This document shows positions 54,279 to 63,885 of a stretch of 64,000 nucleotides of DNA, piece by piece (the first letter of the stretch is position 1; each line of letters starts with the position of its first letter). The notes under the pieces are model-generated. The model had not been told where the DNA came from. It searched no databases and worked only from the letters and a program-made list of their open reading frames with translations. The position numbers and the translations under genes are program-made. Source of the DNA: Pigmentiphaga sp. NML080357 (GTDB lineage Bacteria > Pseudomonadota > Gammaproteobacteria > Burkholderiales > Burkholderiaceae_B); assembly GCF_002188465.1 (NCBI RefSeq), contig NZ_NINW01000038.1, forward strand, positions 1 through 64,000, given 5' to 3'.

Positions 54279-55538
54279 ATGAAGGTACTCGTGCTGGGCG
54301 CCGGCGTGGTCGGCGTCGCTACCGCCTATTACCTCTGGAAGGACGGCCACGAAGTCACCGTGGTCGACCGCCAGTCCGGCCCGGGCCGGGAAACGAGCTA
54401 TGGCAACGCCGGCGGACTGTGCCCCAGCTTCGCCGGCCCGTGGGCCGCGCCCGGCATGGTATCCAAGGTGCTCAAGCTTTCGTTGCAGCGCAATTCGCCC
54501 ATCCGCTTTTCGCCGCTGCCCGAGCCGCGCAAGGTCGCATGGGTGCTGCAATGGATGCGCAATTGCAACGCCGATCGCTTCCGCGTCAACAAGCTGCGCA
54601 TGCAGCGCGTGGCGCATTACAGCCTGCGTTGCCTGCGCGAGATCGCGGCGAACGAAGCGCTTCCTTCCTTCGACTTCCACGAAGGCGGCGTGCTGCAGCT
54701 CTTCCGCACGCCGGCCGAGCTCGAACTCGGCCGGCTGTCGGCCAAGGCGCTGGAGGAATATGGCGTGCCCTGGCGCATTCTTGCGCCGGACGAGATCGAC
54801 TCGGTGGAACCGGCCATGCGCCGCAGCTCCGTTGAGATGTCGGGCGCCCTGCACCTGCCGGCGGACGCTTCGGGCGACAGCTATAAATTCGCGCAGGGAC
54901 TGGCGGCCTTCCTGCAGCAGCGAGGCGTGGCGTTCCGCTACGGCGTGCGCATCGAATCGCTTGCGCGCGCGGGCGACGCCGTCGGCGCGGTCCGTACTTC
55001 GCAAGGCGACCTGCACGCCGATGCCTATGTCGTCGCACTGGGCAGCCATGCGCCGTTCCTGCTGCGCCCGCTGGGCCTGCGTCTGCCCGTCTATCCCCTC
55101 AAGGGCTATTCCATCACCGTGCCGGTGTCCGACCCTGCCGCCGCGCCGCGCATGGCGGTCATGGACGAACACAACAAGATCATGATCTCGCGGCTGGGCG
55201 ACCGCATCCGCGCCGCCGGAATGGCCGAGCTCACCGGCTATGGGCTGGCCCTGGACCCGGCGCGCCGGGAGTTGCTGACGAACGTCGTACGCGAGCTGTT
55301 TCCGCAGGGCCTCGCATGGGACCAGGTGGAATTCTGGGCCGGGCTGCGGCCCATGACGCCCGACGGCCCGCCCATCCTCGGCCGTACGCGGTGGCGCAAC
55401 CTGTTCCTGAACAGCGGCCATGGATCGAACGGCTGGACGCAGTCCTGCGGCACTTCCAAGGTCGTGGCCGATATCGTGGCCGGACGCGCGCCCGACATCG
55501 ACCTGGACGGGTTGACGGCGGAACGCTTTCACGCATGA
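54279..55538 (+). CDS. FAD-dependent D-amino acid dehydrogenase (DadA-like)
   Basis: A 419-residue DAO-fold flavoprotein. VLVLGAGVVGVATAYYL (3-19) is the FAD dinucleotide motif, TSYGNAGGLCPSFAGPW the following block, and LRPMTPDGPPILGRT with NSGHGSNGWTQSCGTSKVVAD the C-terminal FAD-contact region, as in E. coli DadA. It oxidises D-amino acids to 2-oxo acids plus ammonium, feeding electrons to the respiratory chain. It is the last gene of the Lrp-MetC-DapA-SDR-Bug cassette and is not paired with an alanine racemase gene. Confidence 0.9.
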   Translation: MKVLVLGAGVVGVATAYYLWKDGHEVTVVDRQSGPGRETSYGNAGGLCPSFAGPWAAPGMVSKVLKLSLQRNSPIRFSPLPEPRKVAWVLQWMRNCNADRFRVNKLRMQRVAHYSLRCLREIAANEALPSFDFHEGGVLQLFRTPAELELGRLSAKALEEYGVPWRILAPDEIDSVEPAMRRSSVEMSGALHLPADASGDSYKFAQGLAAFLQQRGVAFRYGVRIESLARAGDAVGAVRTSQGDLHADAYVVALGSHAPFLLRPLGLRLPVYPLKGYSITVPVSDPAAAPRMAVMDEHNKIMISRLGDRIRAAGMAELTGYGLALDPARRELLTNVVRELFPQGLAWDQVEFWAGLRPMTPDGPPILGRTRWRNLFLNSGHGSNGWTQSCGTSKVVADIVAGRAPDIDLDGLTAERFHA

Positions 55539-55561
55539 CCGGGGCCGCGATGCGCGGCCTT

Positions 55562-55611
55562 GGCGCTCCTACCTTTTTCGCTTACTTTTTTTACCTCGCG
55601 TAGGAGACGCC
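55562..55611. other. imperfect inverted repeat with T-rich loop
   Basis: GGCG-CTCCTAC (55562-55572) pairs with GTAGGAG-A-CGCC (55600-55611), an 11-bp stem with one bulge around a 27-base pyrimidine-rich loop. It lies 23 bases after the DadA stop and 50 before the glgX ATG. It may be a terminator or leader structure of glgX. Confidence 0.4.
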
Positions 55612-55661
55612 CGCCGGCGGCTGTTGCATGCTATGGGCCGGGTCACTGCGGAAGAACCAGC

Positions 55662-57836
55662 ATGGCAAACGGGCAATATCGGCTTGCCGAGGGTCACCCC
55701 TACCCTCTAGGCGCGACTTGGGACGGAAAGGGCACCAATTTCGCGCTGTTTTCCGCTCATGCCACCAAAGTCGAACTCTGTCTGTTCGATTCCGATGGCC
55801 GCGAAACAGAACGGATAGAGCTGCCGGAATTCACCGACGAAATCTGGCACGGGTATCTGCATGGCCTGCCGCCAGGCACGCTGTATGGCTACCGGGTGCA
55901 TGGCCCCTACGCGCCGGACGAAGGCCACCGGTTCAATCCCAACAAACTCCTGCTCGACCCCTACGCCAAGGCACACGCCGGGCAGCTGCGCTGGGCGCCG
56001 GAAGTCTTCGGCTACCGCATCGGCGACCCGGATGCCGACCTGTCGTTCGACGAGCGGGACAGCGCCCCCTTCGTGCCCAAATGCCTCGTGGTCGACACGG
56101 CCACCGGCGAGCGGCCGGACCGGCTGCGCGTGCCCTGGGACCTGACCGTCATCTATGAACTGCACGCGGCCGGCTACACCAAGCTGCATCCGGCCGTACC
56201 GCCCGAATTGCGCGGCACCATCGCGGGACTGCAGCAGCAGGAGGTGGTCGACTACATACGCAGCCTGGGCGTCACCTCGGTCGAACTGCTGCCGGTGCAC
56301 ACCTTCGTCAACGACAACCACCTGCTCGAAAAAGGATTGACCAACTACTGGGGCTACAACACCCTGGGCTTCTTCGCCCCCGACCCGCGCTATTTCGCGG
56401 GCCATCCGGTGCAGGAATTCACGCGCATGGTGGACCGCTTCCACGACGCCGGGCTGGAGATCATCATGGACGTGGTCTACAACCACACCGCCGAAGGCAA
56501 CGAACTCGGGCCGACGCTTTCGTTCAAGGGCATCGACAACGCGTCCTACTACCGGCTGCTGCCGGACCAGCCCCGGTACTACATCAACGACACCGGTACG
56601 GGCAATACGCTCAACCTCAGCCATCCGCGGACCTTGCAGATGGTCACCGACAGCCTGCGCTACTGGGCGACCGAAATGAAAGTCGACGGCTTTCGCTTCG
56701 ACCTGGCCACCATCCTGGGACGCGAGGCGCACGGCTTCGACGAGGGGGGCGGTTTCCTCGACAGTTGCCGGCAGGACCCGGTGCTCTCCAGCGTCAAGCT
56801 GATTGCCGAGCCCTGGGATTGCGGCCCGGGCGGCTACCAGGTGGGCGGTTTTCCGCCGGGCTGGGCGGAATGGAACGACCGGTTCCGCGACACTGTCCGC
56901 GGTTTCTGGAAAGGCGATGCGGGCACGGCCGCCGACTTCGCCACGCGCATCACCGCATCGGGCGACAAATTCAACCGGCGCGGACGCAAGCCCTGGGCCA
57001 GCGTGAATTTCATCACGGCGCACGACGGCTTCACGCTGAACGACCTGGTGTCCTACAACGACAAGCATAACGAGGCCAACGGCGAGGACAACCGCGACGG
57101 CCATTCCGACAACCGTTCCTGGAACTGCGGCGCGGAAGGCCCCACGGACGATCCCGCGATCCAGGCCTTGCGCGAACGCCAGAAGCGCAACATGCTGGCC
57201 ACCCTGCTGCTGTCGCAAGGCACCCCCATGATCCTGGCTGGCGACGAATTCGGCCGGACCCAGCGCGGCAACAACAACGCCTATTGCCAGGACAACGAAA
57301 TCAGCTGGGTGGACTGGGAGGGAATCGACGAGGCCGGACATGCCCTGCAGGAGTTCGTGCGCAAGCTGACCTACCTGCGCCGGCGCCTGCCCGTGCTGAG
57401 GCGCAACCGCTTCCTGACCGGGGAATACAACGAGGCGCTGGCGATTACCGACGTGCAATGGCTGTCGCCCGCCGCCACGCCGCTGACGGCCGAACAGTGG
57501 GCGGACGACGCCATGCGCTGCTTCGGCATGCTGATCGACGGCCGCGCCCAGGCATCGGGCATCAAGCGGCCCGCCTCGGATGCGACGCTGCTCCTGGTTT
57601 TCAACGCCCACCACGACGCCGTCAACTTCACACTGCCCGACGTTCCGGGCCCCGACGCGTGGACCTGCCTGCTGGACACCAACATGCCCGTGCGCGAAGA
57701 CCTCCCCGTCTTCAACGCCGGCGAGGTCTACCAGGTCACGGCCCATTCCCTGCTGCTGTTCGCGCTCGAGGCCAAGGGCGCCTCCGCCCGCGTACTGGCC
57801 AATATCGAGACGCGCCTGACCGATTCCACCGAGTAG
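55662..57836 (+). CDS. glgX: glycogen debranching enzyme
   Basis: A 724-residue isoamylase-type GH13 enzyme that hydrolyses alpha-1,6 branches of limit dextrin. An N-terminal CBM48 domain (about 10-100) is followed by the catalytic barrel with [20 protein letters not shown], nucleophile Asp347 (GFRFDLAT), acid Glu383 (LIAEPWD) and Asp455 (ITAHDG). ATG 55662 ([11 protein letters not shown]) is chosen; the frame upstream to 55560 includes the inverted repeat and is not coding. No other glg gene is in the window, so it is probably transcribed alone. Confidence 0.95.
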   Translation: MANGQYRLAEGHPYPLGATWDGKGTNFALFSAHATKVELCLFDSDGRETERIELPEFTDEIWHGYLHGLPPGTLYGYRVHGPYAPDEGHRFNPNKLLLDPYAKAHAGQLRWAPEVFGYRIGDPDADLSFDERDSAPFVPKCLVVDTATGERPDRLRVPWDLTVIYELHAAGYTKLHPAVPPELRGTIAGLQQQEVVDYIRSLGVTSVELLPVHTFVNDNHLLEKGLTNYWGYNTLGFFAPDPRYFAGHPVQEFTRMVDRFHDAGLEIIMDVVYNHTAEGNELGPTLSFKGIDNASYYRLLPDQPRYYINDTGTGNTLNLSHPRTLQMVTDSLRYWATEMKVDGFRFDLATILGREAHGFDEGGGFLDSCRQDPVLSSVKLIAEPWDCGPGGYQVGGFPPGWAEWNDRFRDTVRGFWKGDAGTAADFATRITASGDKFNRRGRKPWASVNFITAHDGFTLNDLVSYNDKHNEANGEDNRDGHSDNRSWNCGAEGPTDDPAIQALRERQKRNMLATLLLSQGTPMILAGDEFGRTQRGNNNAYCQDNEISWVDWEGIDEAGHALQEFVRKLTYLRRRLPVLRRNRFLTGEYNEALAITDVQWLSPAATPLTAEQWADDAMRCFGMLIDGRAQASGIKRPASDATLLLVFNAHHDAVNFTLPDVPGPDAWTCLLDTNMPVREDLPVFNAGEVYQVTAHSLLLFALEAKGASARVLANIETRLTDSTE

Positions 57837-57957
57837 ATCCAATCGGTCCCGCGGCTTGAGCAGGCTCACGAGGAGATTCCCAGCACAAAACGAAGTGGGT
57901 ACAATGCGGCCCGGCCGCAACAAGTAACCCTTTATTTCAATTGATACCATATTCCCG

Positions 57958-59871
57958 ATGTCGGCTGACCGAGCGAGCCTCCAAGTGACCGATGCCGGAG
58001 CCTTTTCCCCCAAGCCTGTTGCCGTACGGCCGCGCATACGCGGGCGAGGCCTGATCTACGGGCTCTCCGCCCTGGCCCTCCTGGCCTGCTCGGTCACCGG
58101 AGGGCTCCACTGGCCGATCGCGCTTCCCCTCATCGCCACCCTGGTGGCCGGCGCCATCGTCCTGCCGCTGCGAGAATCGACGCTGCTCGCGATGGCCGCC
58201 GTGGTCTTCACCTCGCTGCTGGATTTCTGGAGCTGGGTCGTAGGCCCGCTGCCGCTCATCTGGCGCATGCCCGAGGTCCCGGCGGCCCCGTTGTTCGCCG
58301 TCACCGCCCTGCTGTCGGTCGCCATCGTCCATCTCTGCCTGTCCGCCGCCCAGGCGGCAACCGAGGACGCGGCGGCCCGCGCGGCGCAATCGCCGACCAG
58401 CCGGCCCGCCTCGCGCCTGGAACCGCTGCTGGATGCCCTGCCCCACGCGGTGGCCATTGCCGACGCCGGCGGCGCGCTGACCTACGCGAACGGCCCTTAT
58501 CTCGCCCTGCTCGACAAGCCCTCGTCGGTCGCGCTGGGGCGTACCCTGGCCGAGCTCTGGCCCCGCCGAGCCGCCTCGCTCCTCGCGCCTCCCATGGAGC
58601 AATCGTCGCACGGCAAGGCAACCAGCTTCCGCCTGCCGTTCACCACCCCGGACAACGTCAAGCGCGAGTTCGACGTGTTTCTTTCGCCTCATGGCGACGG
58701 CCAGGGCGGCGCGCACGCGACGCTCATGATGCTGGTCGACGTGACGGACGCCGTGCGCGCCAAGCACGGGCTGATCGAACGGGAGTCGATGTACAAGGCC
58801 GTAATCGAGCACGCGCCGATCGGCATCCTGAGCCAGGTCGACGGACTGCTGATCTACGCGAACCCCGCGGCGCTGCTGATGCTGTCGGCGGACTGGTCCG
58901 GGCGCGCCATCGGCAGGCCGTTTTCCGACTTCATCATCGAGCGGGACCGTGAAAAGGTCCGCCGCCGCATCGACGAACTGGCCCAGGCTCCCGGGTTCGC
59001 GGAATTCAAGCCCTACCGGCTGGTCGCGCTCGACGGCCAGAAGCGGGACGTCGAACTGGCGGCGATCAGCGTCACGCGCGACGGCAAGCAGCGCGTGGAA
59101 TTGTTCTGCGTCGACGTCACGGAACGCCGCCTGACCGAGGACAAGATACGCCAGTTGAACGAAACGCTGGAATTGCGGGTGGCCGAGCGTACCGCCGAGC
59201 TCGAGGCCTTCACCAGCTCCGTCAGCCACGACCTGCGCGCGCCAGCCCGACAGATCATGTCGGCGGCCGACATCATGCTGCGCAAGAGCGGGCAGCCCGG
59301 CAGCGACCTCAAGCCCATGCTGTCCGCGCTGCTGACCACCGCCGAGCGCATGAACCGCACCATCGATGCGCTGCTGGAGCTCTCGCGCCTGGGACGGGCC
59401 GGCATCGTGCCCTCGCTGTGGCCCCTGGGCACCATGGTGCAGGAGATCCGTTCCGAATTGACCGCCAGCCTGGGCGACCGGTCGATCGCCTGGCGCATCG
59501 ACAACCTGCCGCGGGTCTTCGCCGATCCGCACCTGATCCGGCTGGTGATGGTGAACCTGCTCGACAATGCGATCAAGTTCACACGCTACACGCCCAGCCC
59601 GCTGATCGAGATCTGGGCCGACGAATACGAGCAGACCATCGCCATCAACGTGCGCGACAACGGCGCCGGATTCGACATGCGTCATGCGGGCAAGCTGTTC
59701 ACGATGTTCAGCCGCCTGCACTCGAACCGCGATTTCGAAGGCACGGGCGTCGGCCTGGCGCACTGCCGCCGCATCGTCGAACGCCACGGCGGACGCATCG
59801 TCGCGCATGGCGAGCCGGGCAAGGGCGCCACGCTACGCTTTACGCTGCCGCACGAACCCCATCCCGCCTGA
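57958..59871 (+). CDS. membrane PAS-domain sensor histidine kinase
   Basis: A 637-residue kinase. Residues 30-130 hold about four hydrophobic helices with little periplasmic loop, followed by two PAS domains (about 155-265 and 275-390, the second with a VELFCVDVTER linker) and a coiled-coil linker (395-415). The HisKA domain has phospho-acceptor His424 (SVSHDLRAP). The HATPase shows the N-box (VNLLDNAIKFT, 532-542), G1 DNGAGFD and G2 GTGVGL. The C-terminal half resembles phytochrome-type kinases. No response regulator is adjacent, so its partner is encoded elsewhere. Confidence 0.92.
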   Translation: MSADRASLQVTDAGAFSPKPVAVRPRIRGRGLIYGLSALALLACSVTGGLHWPIALPLIATLVAGAIVLPLRESTLLAMAAVVFTSLLDFWSWVVGPLPLIWRMPEVPAAPLFAVTALLSVAIVHLCLSAAQAATEDAAARAAQSPTSRPASRLEPLLDALPHAVAIADAGGALTYANGPYLALLDKPSSVALGRTLAELWPRRAASLLAPPMEQSSHGKATSFRLPFTTPDNVKREFDVFLSPHGDGQGGAHATLMMLVDVTDAVRAKHGLIERESMYKAVIEHAPIGILSQVDGLLIYANPAALLMLSADWSGRAIGRPFSDFIIERDREKVRRRIDELAQAPGFAEFKPYRLVALDGQKRDVELAAISVTRDGKQRVELFCVDVTERRLTEDKIRQLNETLELRVAERTAELEAFTSSVSHDLRAPARQIMSAADIMLRKSGQPGSDLKPMLSALLTTAERMNRTIDALLELSRLGRAGIVPSLWPLGTMVQEIRSELTASLGDRSIAWRIDNLPRVFADPHLIRLVMVNLLDNAIKFTRYTPSPLIEIWADEYEQTIAINVRDNGAGFDMRHAGKLFTMFSRLHSNRDFEGTGVGLAHCRRIVERHGGRIVAHGEPGKGATLRFTLPHEPHPA

Positions 59872-59906
59872 AGGCCGCTGCGCCGCCGGCCGCGCTTGTC
59901 GAGCAT

Positions 59907-59935
59907 AAAAAAACCTCCCGCGACGGGGAGGTTTT
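59907..59935. terminator. bidirectional Rho-independent terminator
   Basis: AACCTCCC-GCGACG-GGGAGGTT forms an 8-bp stem (10 bp with the A/T ends). On the minus strand it is followed by seven T, a strong terminator for ppa, which ends at 59991. On the plus strand four T follow, weaker, for the histidine kinase ending at 59871. Confidence 0.85.
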
Positions 59936-59990
59936 GCATCGAACGGCGCTCGCCTCGCGGAGCGCCTCCGGGGCAACACGTCCCCCGGTC

Positions 59991-60527
59991 TTACTTGCCG
60001 GCCTGCTGGTAGCGGCCGATGCTCTGCGTGATCTCCTGGCGGGCCGCGTCGGGGCCGTCCCAGCCCTTGACCTTGACCCACTTGCCCTTCTCCAGGTCCT
60101 TGTAGTGCTCGAAGAAGTGCTGGATCCGCAGGAGGTATTCGGGGGGCAGGTCTTCGGGCTTCTGCCAGTCGCGGTAGATCGGCAGGATCTTGTCGACCGG
60201 CACGGCCAGCAGCTTGGCGTCGCCGCCCGCTTCGTCGTCCATGTTGAGGATGCCGATGGGGCGGCAACGCACGACGGCGCCCACGGTGACCGGATGAGGC
60301 GTGATGACCAGCACGTCGACGGGATCGCCATCGTCGGACAAGGTCTGCGGCACGTAGCCGTAATTGCACGGATAGTGCATGGCGGTCATCATGAAGCGGT
60401 CGACGAACAGCGCGCCGGTTTCCTTGTCGACTTCGTACTTGATCGGATCCGCGTTCATCGGGATCTCAATGATGACGTTGAATTCTTCCGGCGCCTTTTT
60501 GCCGGGACCGACTCGATCGAGATTCAT
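59991..60527 (-). CDS. ppa: inorganic pyrophosphatase (family I)
   Basis: A 178-residue cytosolic Mg-dependent enzyme that hydrolyses pyrophosphate to two phosphates, pulling biosynthetic reactions forward. The signature [10 protein letters not shown] (65-74) with its Asp triad and [23 protein letters not shown] at the N-terminus (split 16-38) are intact. It is monocistronic with a terminator just downstream of its stop; the upstream gene hemY reads the same way but ends 72 bases before. Confidence 0.96.
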   Translation of the reverse strand: MNLDRVGPGKKAPEEFNVIIEIPMNADPIKYEVDKETGALFVDRFMMTAMHYPCNYGYVPQTLSDDGDPVDVLVITPHPVTVGAVVRCRPIGILNMDDEAGGDAKLLAVPVDKILPIYRDWQKPEDLPPEYLLRIQHFFEHYKDLEKGKWVKVKGWDGPDAARQEITQSIGRYQQAGK

Positions 60528-60599
60528 AACTGCCTGGGAGGTTGAGAAAATTACTGGACCGGCCGCGCGGGGCGGCCGGCATGGAGATTCCGGCCGGCG

Positions 60600-61895
60600 C
60601 TACAGCCCGGCGGCGCGATCGGGCGCGACGGCCTCCTCGCTTTCGAACTGCGGGCGCGACGCCGCGGCGCCGAACAGCACCGTGTCGTCGGCCTTGAGCA
60701 CCGGCACGCCTATCATGCCTTCGGTCGCGAGCCGCCAGTGGCGCACGGCCTCCACGGCGCGATCGGTGCGGTCGTACAGGCTGGCCAGCAAGGCGTGCGT
60801 GCGGGAATCGTCGCGCTCGCTCAGGCTGCGCTCCAGGTACCGCTGCGCCGGCCCCCACAGGCGGCCGCACAGGCACAGCGTGCCGAGCGACTGCAGCAGG
60901 TCGGGATCGTTCGGGTGCTCGCGCAGCCAGCCTTCGGCCTTCTCGAGCCGAGGCTGGATCTGCTCGGGGGTGCAGCGGGCATAGGCCTGCAGCAGGGCCG
61001 GCGTCAATTGCGCATCGAGCGCGGCCTCGAGGATCCTGCGGGTGCGCATCTCATCGCCATCGGCCTCGAAAACGGCGGCGCCGGCCAGCGCGACTTCGGG
61101 CAGGATGCGCTCGTCGTCCTTCAGGTCTTTCCAGATCGCCCGGCGCGTGGCGGCATCGCTGGCCGAACGCAGCAACTCGGCCGCCGCGGTGGCGATCATG
61201 CGGTTGCTGGCGGCAGGATGCAGCGCATTGCGCTTGGACAAATTGCGCGCCAGCTTCAGCACCTCGGCCCAATGCCCGAGGTCGCGATGCGCGCGCAACG
61301 TGAGCCGCAGCGAGTGCATGTGCCGCGGACCGCTTTCATGCAACTGGGACAACAGCGCCAGGGCTTCTTCGGGGCGCTGCTGATCGAGGAGCATGTCAGC
61401 CTCGACGATGGCGACGGCGGGCTTGAGCGCGGTGTCGGAGCCCGCCGCTTCGCGCGCCTGCGCGAGCAGCGTGTCGCGCCGGGCGAACTCCTGCATGGCG
61501 TGGGCGGCGCGGGCCGCCGACAGGTTGGCCAGCACCCGGCGCGAAGGCACGTCGGTCTGGCCCGCCACGCCGCTCATGTCGGATTCGGCCTTGGCATAGC
61601 GTCCCTCGAGCAGGTTGATCCAGCCCCGTTCGAGCAGTTCCTGCTGCTGGGCGAGCGCCCGGCGCGCGCGCCAGCGGCGTACGCGCACCGGCAGGTCCAG
61701 CGTCCAGGAGATGGCCCGCAGCGCGGCGTACAGTGCCGCGAATAGCACGAGCAGGATCAGCGCCGCCAGGCTGGCCGACAATTCCACGCGATACGGCGGC
61801 AGGAGCAGCGCCACATTGCCCGAGTGATAGCGCAGCCCCACCGCGAGTCCGACGGCGGCCACCAGCAGCAGCAGGGTCCAGAACCAGGTGCGCAT
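60600..61895 (-). CDS. hemY: HemY-like TPR membrane protein of the haem operon
   Basis: A 431-residue protein with two N-terminal membrane helices (about 6-24 and 42-62) and a cytosolic TPR-like helical region (about 95-410), the proteobacterial HemY pattern, distinct from Gram-positive HemY oxidase. Its role in late porphyrin metabolism is suggested by operon position but the activity is not settled. ATG 61895 follows GAGGTAAGC and begins two bases after the HemX stop. The longer frame to 62099 is unsupported. Confidence 0.9.
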   Translation of the reverse strand: MRTWFWTLLLLVAAVGLAVGLRYHSGNVALLLPPYRVELSASLAALILLVLFAALYAALRAISWTLDLPVRVRRWRARRALAQQQELLERGWINLLEGRYAKAESDMSGVAGQTDVPSRRVLANLSAARAAHAMQEFARRDTLLAQAREAAGSDTALKPAVAIVEADMLLDQQRPEEALALLSQLHESGPRHMHSLRLTLRAHRDLGHWAEVLKLARNLSKRNALHPAASNRMIATAAAELLRSASDAATRRAIWKDLKDDERILPEVALAGAAVFEADGDEMRTRRILEAALDAQLTPALLQAYARCTPEQIQPRLEKAEGWLREHPNDPDLLQSLGTLCLCGRLWGPAQRYLERSLSERDDSRTHALLASLYDRTDRAVEAVRHWRLATEGMIGVPVLKADDTVLFGAAASRPQFESEEAVAPDRAAGL

Positions 61896-61897
61896 GC

Positions 61898-63055
61898 TTA
61901 CCTCTGCACGCCCGGAGCCGCGCTGCGCGGCAGGACCGAGCGCACCGCGGCCAGGCTGTCGTTGAGGCTGGGCAGCTCGATGGAAATATCGGTCTCGCGG
62001 ATCTGCTTGAGCAGCGCCATGGCGTTGCGCGTGGCGGGCGCGGCGGGATCGAAATAGGCGGGCAAGGCCTGGGCGACGGCGTCGAGGTCGGCGCGCCATG
62101 CCTGCTCCTGGCGCGACAACAGGGCCAGGCGGGCATTGAGCAGGCGCAGCTTGAGATTCTCGCGCACCATGCTGCCTTGCTCGGGCGATACCAGCAAGGC
62201 CTCGGGCTTGTCGATGCGGCGGATACGGATCAGGTCACGCATGTCGTCCATGAAGCCGTCGCGCAGCGGCCCCCACCAGGCGAAGGCGCGCTTCCACCAG
62301 GACGCGTCCTCGCCGGCCGGCGGCTCGGCGGCCGGCGCATCCGGCGTCGCAACGCCGTCGGCTTCGTGGGCCGGCTGCACGCTGGCCAGGAGCGGAAGCC
62401 GGTCGAGCAGCGCGATCAACTGGTCGATCTTCACCACCAGGCCGGAGACGTCGATGGACGGCAATCCCCGCAGGCGTTCGAGGTCCTGGGCGATGGCGCG
62501 GCGCACCGCGGTGAATTGCGGGCGGTCGGCGCGCGCCAGGCGGGCATCGGCCACCTGCAGCGCGGCGATCGAATTCTGCACGTTGCCCGCCAGTTGCAGT
62601 TGCTGCGCGGCGATGGACAAGGCCTGCTCGACCTCGATCAGCGTCCATTCGTCCTCGCCGCGCGACAGTTCCTGGTAGAGCTGCTCGAGCGCGGCCTGCT
62701 GGCTCTGCGACTCCAGGACCTTGGATTCGAGCACGGCGAGCTTGTCGGTATTGCCCTGGGCGACCGACAGCGCCTGGCGCGCCCTGGCCTGCGCATCCCG
62801 CGCGAAGGAATCGATCTCGTTGAAACGGCGGGCCGATTCGCGGCCGATGGCATCGACCAGCTGCTGCTGGCGCCACAGGGCTGCCGCCAGCACCACGATC
62901 ACGATCAGCGCGAAGGCGAGCACGGTGCCCAGCCAGGGGAAGGAGCGATTGGCCCTGCCCTTGGAAGCGCGGCTGAGGCGCTCGGTTGCGGAACGGGAAT
63001 CGTTGGGCGCAGGCCCCTGAGCGGAAGCGGGAGATGCGTTCTCGGATGCAGTCAT
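61898..63055 (-). CDS. hemX: HemX-like membrane protein / uroporphyrinogen-III C-methyltransferase-annotated family
   Basis: A 385-residue protein with an Ala/Ser-rich N-terminal stretch, one membrane helix (about 42-62, WLGTVLAFALIVIVVLAAAL), a Gln-rich coiled coil (about 65-140) and an alpha-helical C-terminal domain. Members are annotated as HemX, often with a methyltransferase name inherited from an old assignment; no SAM site is visible. The ATG overlaps the HemD stop (63052-63055), so it is coupled to hemD. Partner of HemY. Confidence 0.9.
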   Translation of the reverse strand: MTASENASPASAQGPAPNDSRSATERLSRASKGRANRSFPWLGTVLAFALIVIVVLAAALWRQQQLVDAIGRESARRFNEIDSFARDAQARARQALSVAQGNTDKLAVLESKVLESQSQQAALEQLYQELSRGEDEWTLIEVEQALSIAAQQLQLAGNVQNSIAALQVADARLARADRPQFTAVRRAIAQDLERLRGLPSIDVSGLVVKIDQLIALLDRLPLLASVQPAHEADGVATPDAPAAEPPAGEDASWWKRAFAWWGPLRDGFMDDMRDLIRIRRIDKPEALLVSPEQGSMVRENLKLRLLNARLALLSRQEQAWRADLDAVAQALPAYFDPAAPATRNAMALLKQIRETDISIELPSLNDSLAAVRSVLPRSAAPGVQR

Positions 63056-63879
63056 GACACCGATTCTATCGCGGCCAGGATTTCCTCATCCCTGGGCGCG
63101 CAAGTTTGTAACATTGGCGGGCCGCCGCGGCCGTGCGCCGCCTGGGCGACCACCGATATTAAATGCCGGGCGATCCGCGGATGGGTTGCAATGAGGCGAC
63201 AATCCGCCCACCAGGCGAGCAGGCCGTGAGGCGCGAGTTGCGCCCGGATGGCGTCCACTCCTTCGGCGCTGGTCAGCAGCCAGGTTGCCGGCTGCCCTTG
63301 CCGGGCCAGCGTGCGCAGCGATTCGATCTGTGCCGGCGTCCATGCCTGCGGCCGGCGGCGATAGGCGGCGTACACCGTCAAGGCGGTGCCCGATTCGCGC
63401 AGGCGCGCCGCCAGCCAGTTGCGGCCGCTGCCCTGGTCGCCGTGGCCGCCGCGGACGATCAGCGCCCTGGCGGGGGGCGCCTGGGCCGAGAGGACCGCCC
63501 ACAGCGCTTCGGAATCGAATTGCGGGCTGTCGGCCGGCGGCTGCAGCAATCGCGGCGCGGCGCCGAACGCCGGATGCTCGCGCAAGGCCCGGGCGCTGGC
63601 AGGGCCGACCACCGCCGCGGCGCAATGCGCCGGCCAGGACCAGCCCGGGCCGCCCGTCGCCCGCCATTTGTCGAGGAACACGCGGACGGCGTTGCCGCTC
63701 ACGAACACGACGAGGTCGAAGTCCGCCGGATCCGGCGCGGCGCCTTCCTGCGGCGTCAGGCACAGCGCGGGCAGGTCCAGCACCCGCCATCCGCGCGCCG
63801 CCAGCGCCTGTCCCAGGACGCCGTTCTGCCCCTGCGGGCGGGTCAGGATGACGGTCGGCACGGGTGACGGAGCCGGCAT
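63052..63879 (-). CDS. hemD: uroporphyrinogen-III synthase
   Basis: A 275-residue enzyme cyclising hydroxymethylbilane to uroporphyrinogen III with ring-D inversion. The family is weakly conserved; TVILTRPQGQNGVLGQALAARG (N-terminal), FDLVVFVSGNAVRVF, RALIVRGGHGDQGSG and WLLTSAEGVDAI near 195-208 match its two lobes. It lies between hemC (6 bases upstream) and hemX, with the hemX start overlapping its stop. The N-terminal start at 63879 fits the usual length. Confidence 0.93.
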   Translation of the reverse strand: MPAPSPVPTVILTRPQGQNGVLGQALAARGWRVLDLPALCLTPQEGAAPDPADFDLVVFVSGNAVRVFLDKWRATGGPGWSWPAHCAAAVVGPASARALREHPAFGAAPRLLQPPADSPQFDSEALWAVLSAQAPPARALIVRGGHGDQGSGRNWLAARLRESGTALTVYAAYRRRPQAWTPAQIESLRTLARQGQPATWLLTSAEGVDAIRAQLAPHGLLAWWADCRLIATHPRIARHLISVVAQAAHGRGGPPMLQTCAPRDEEILAAIESVS

Positions 63880-63885
63880 GGCGGC

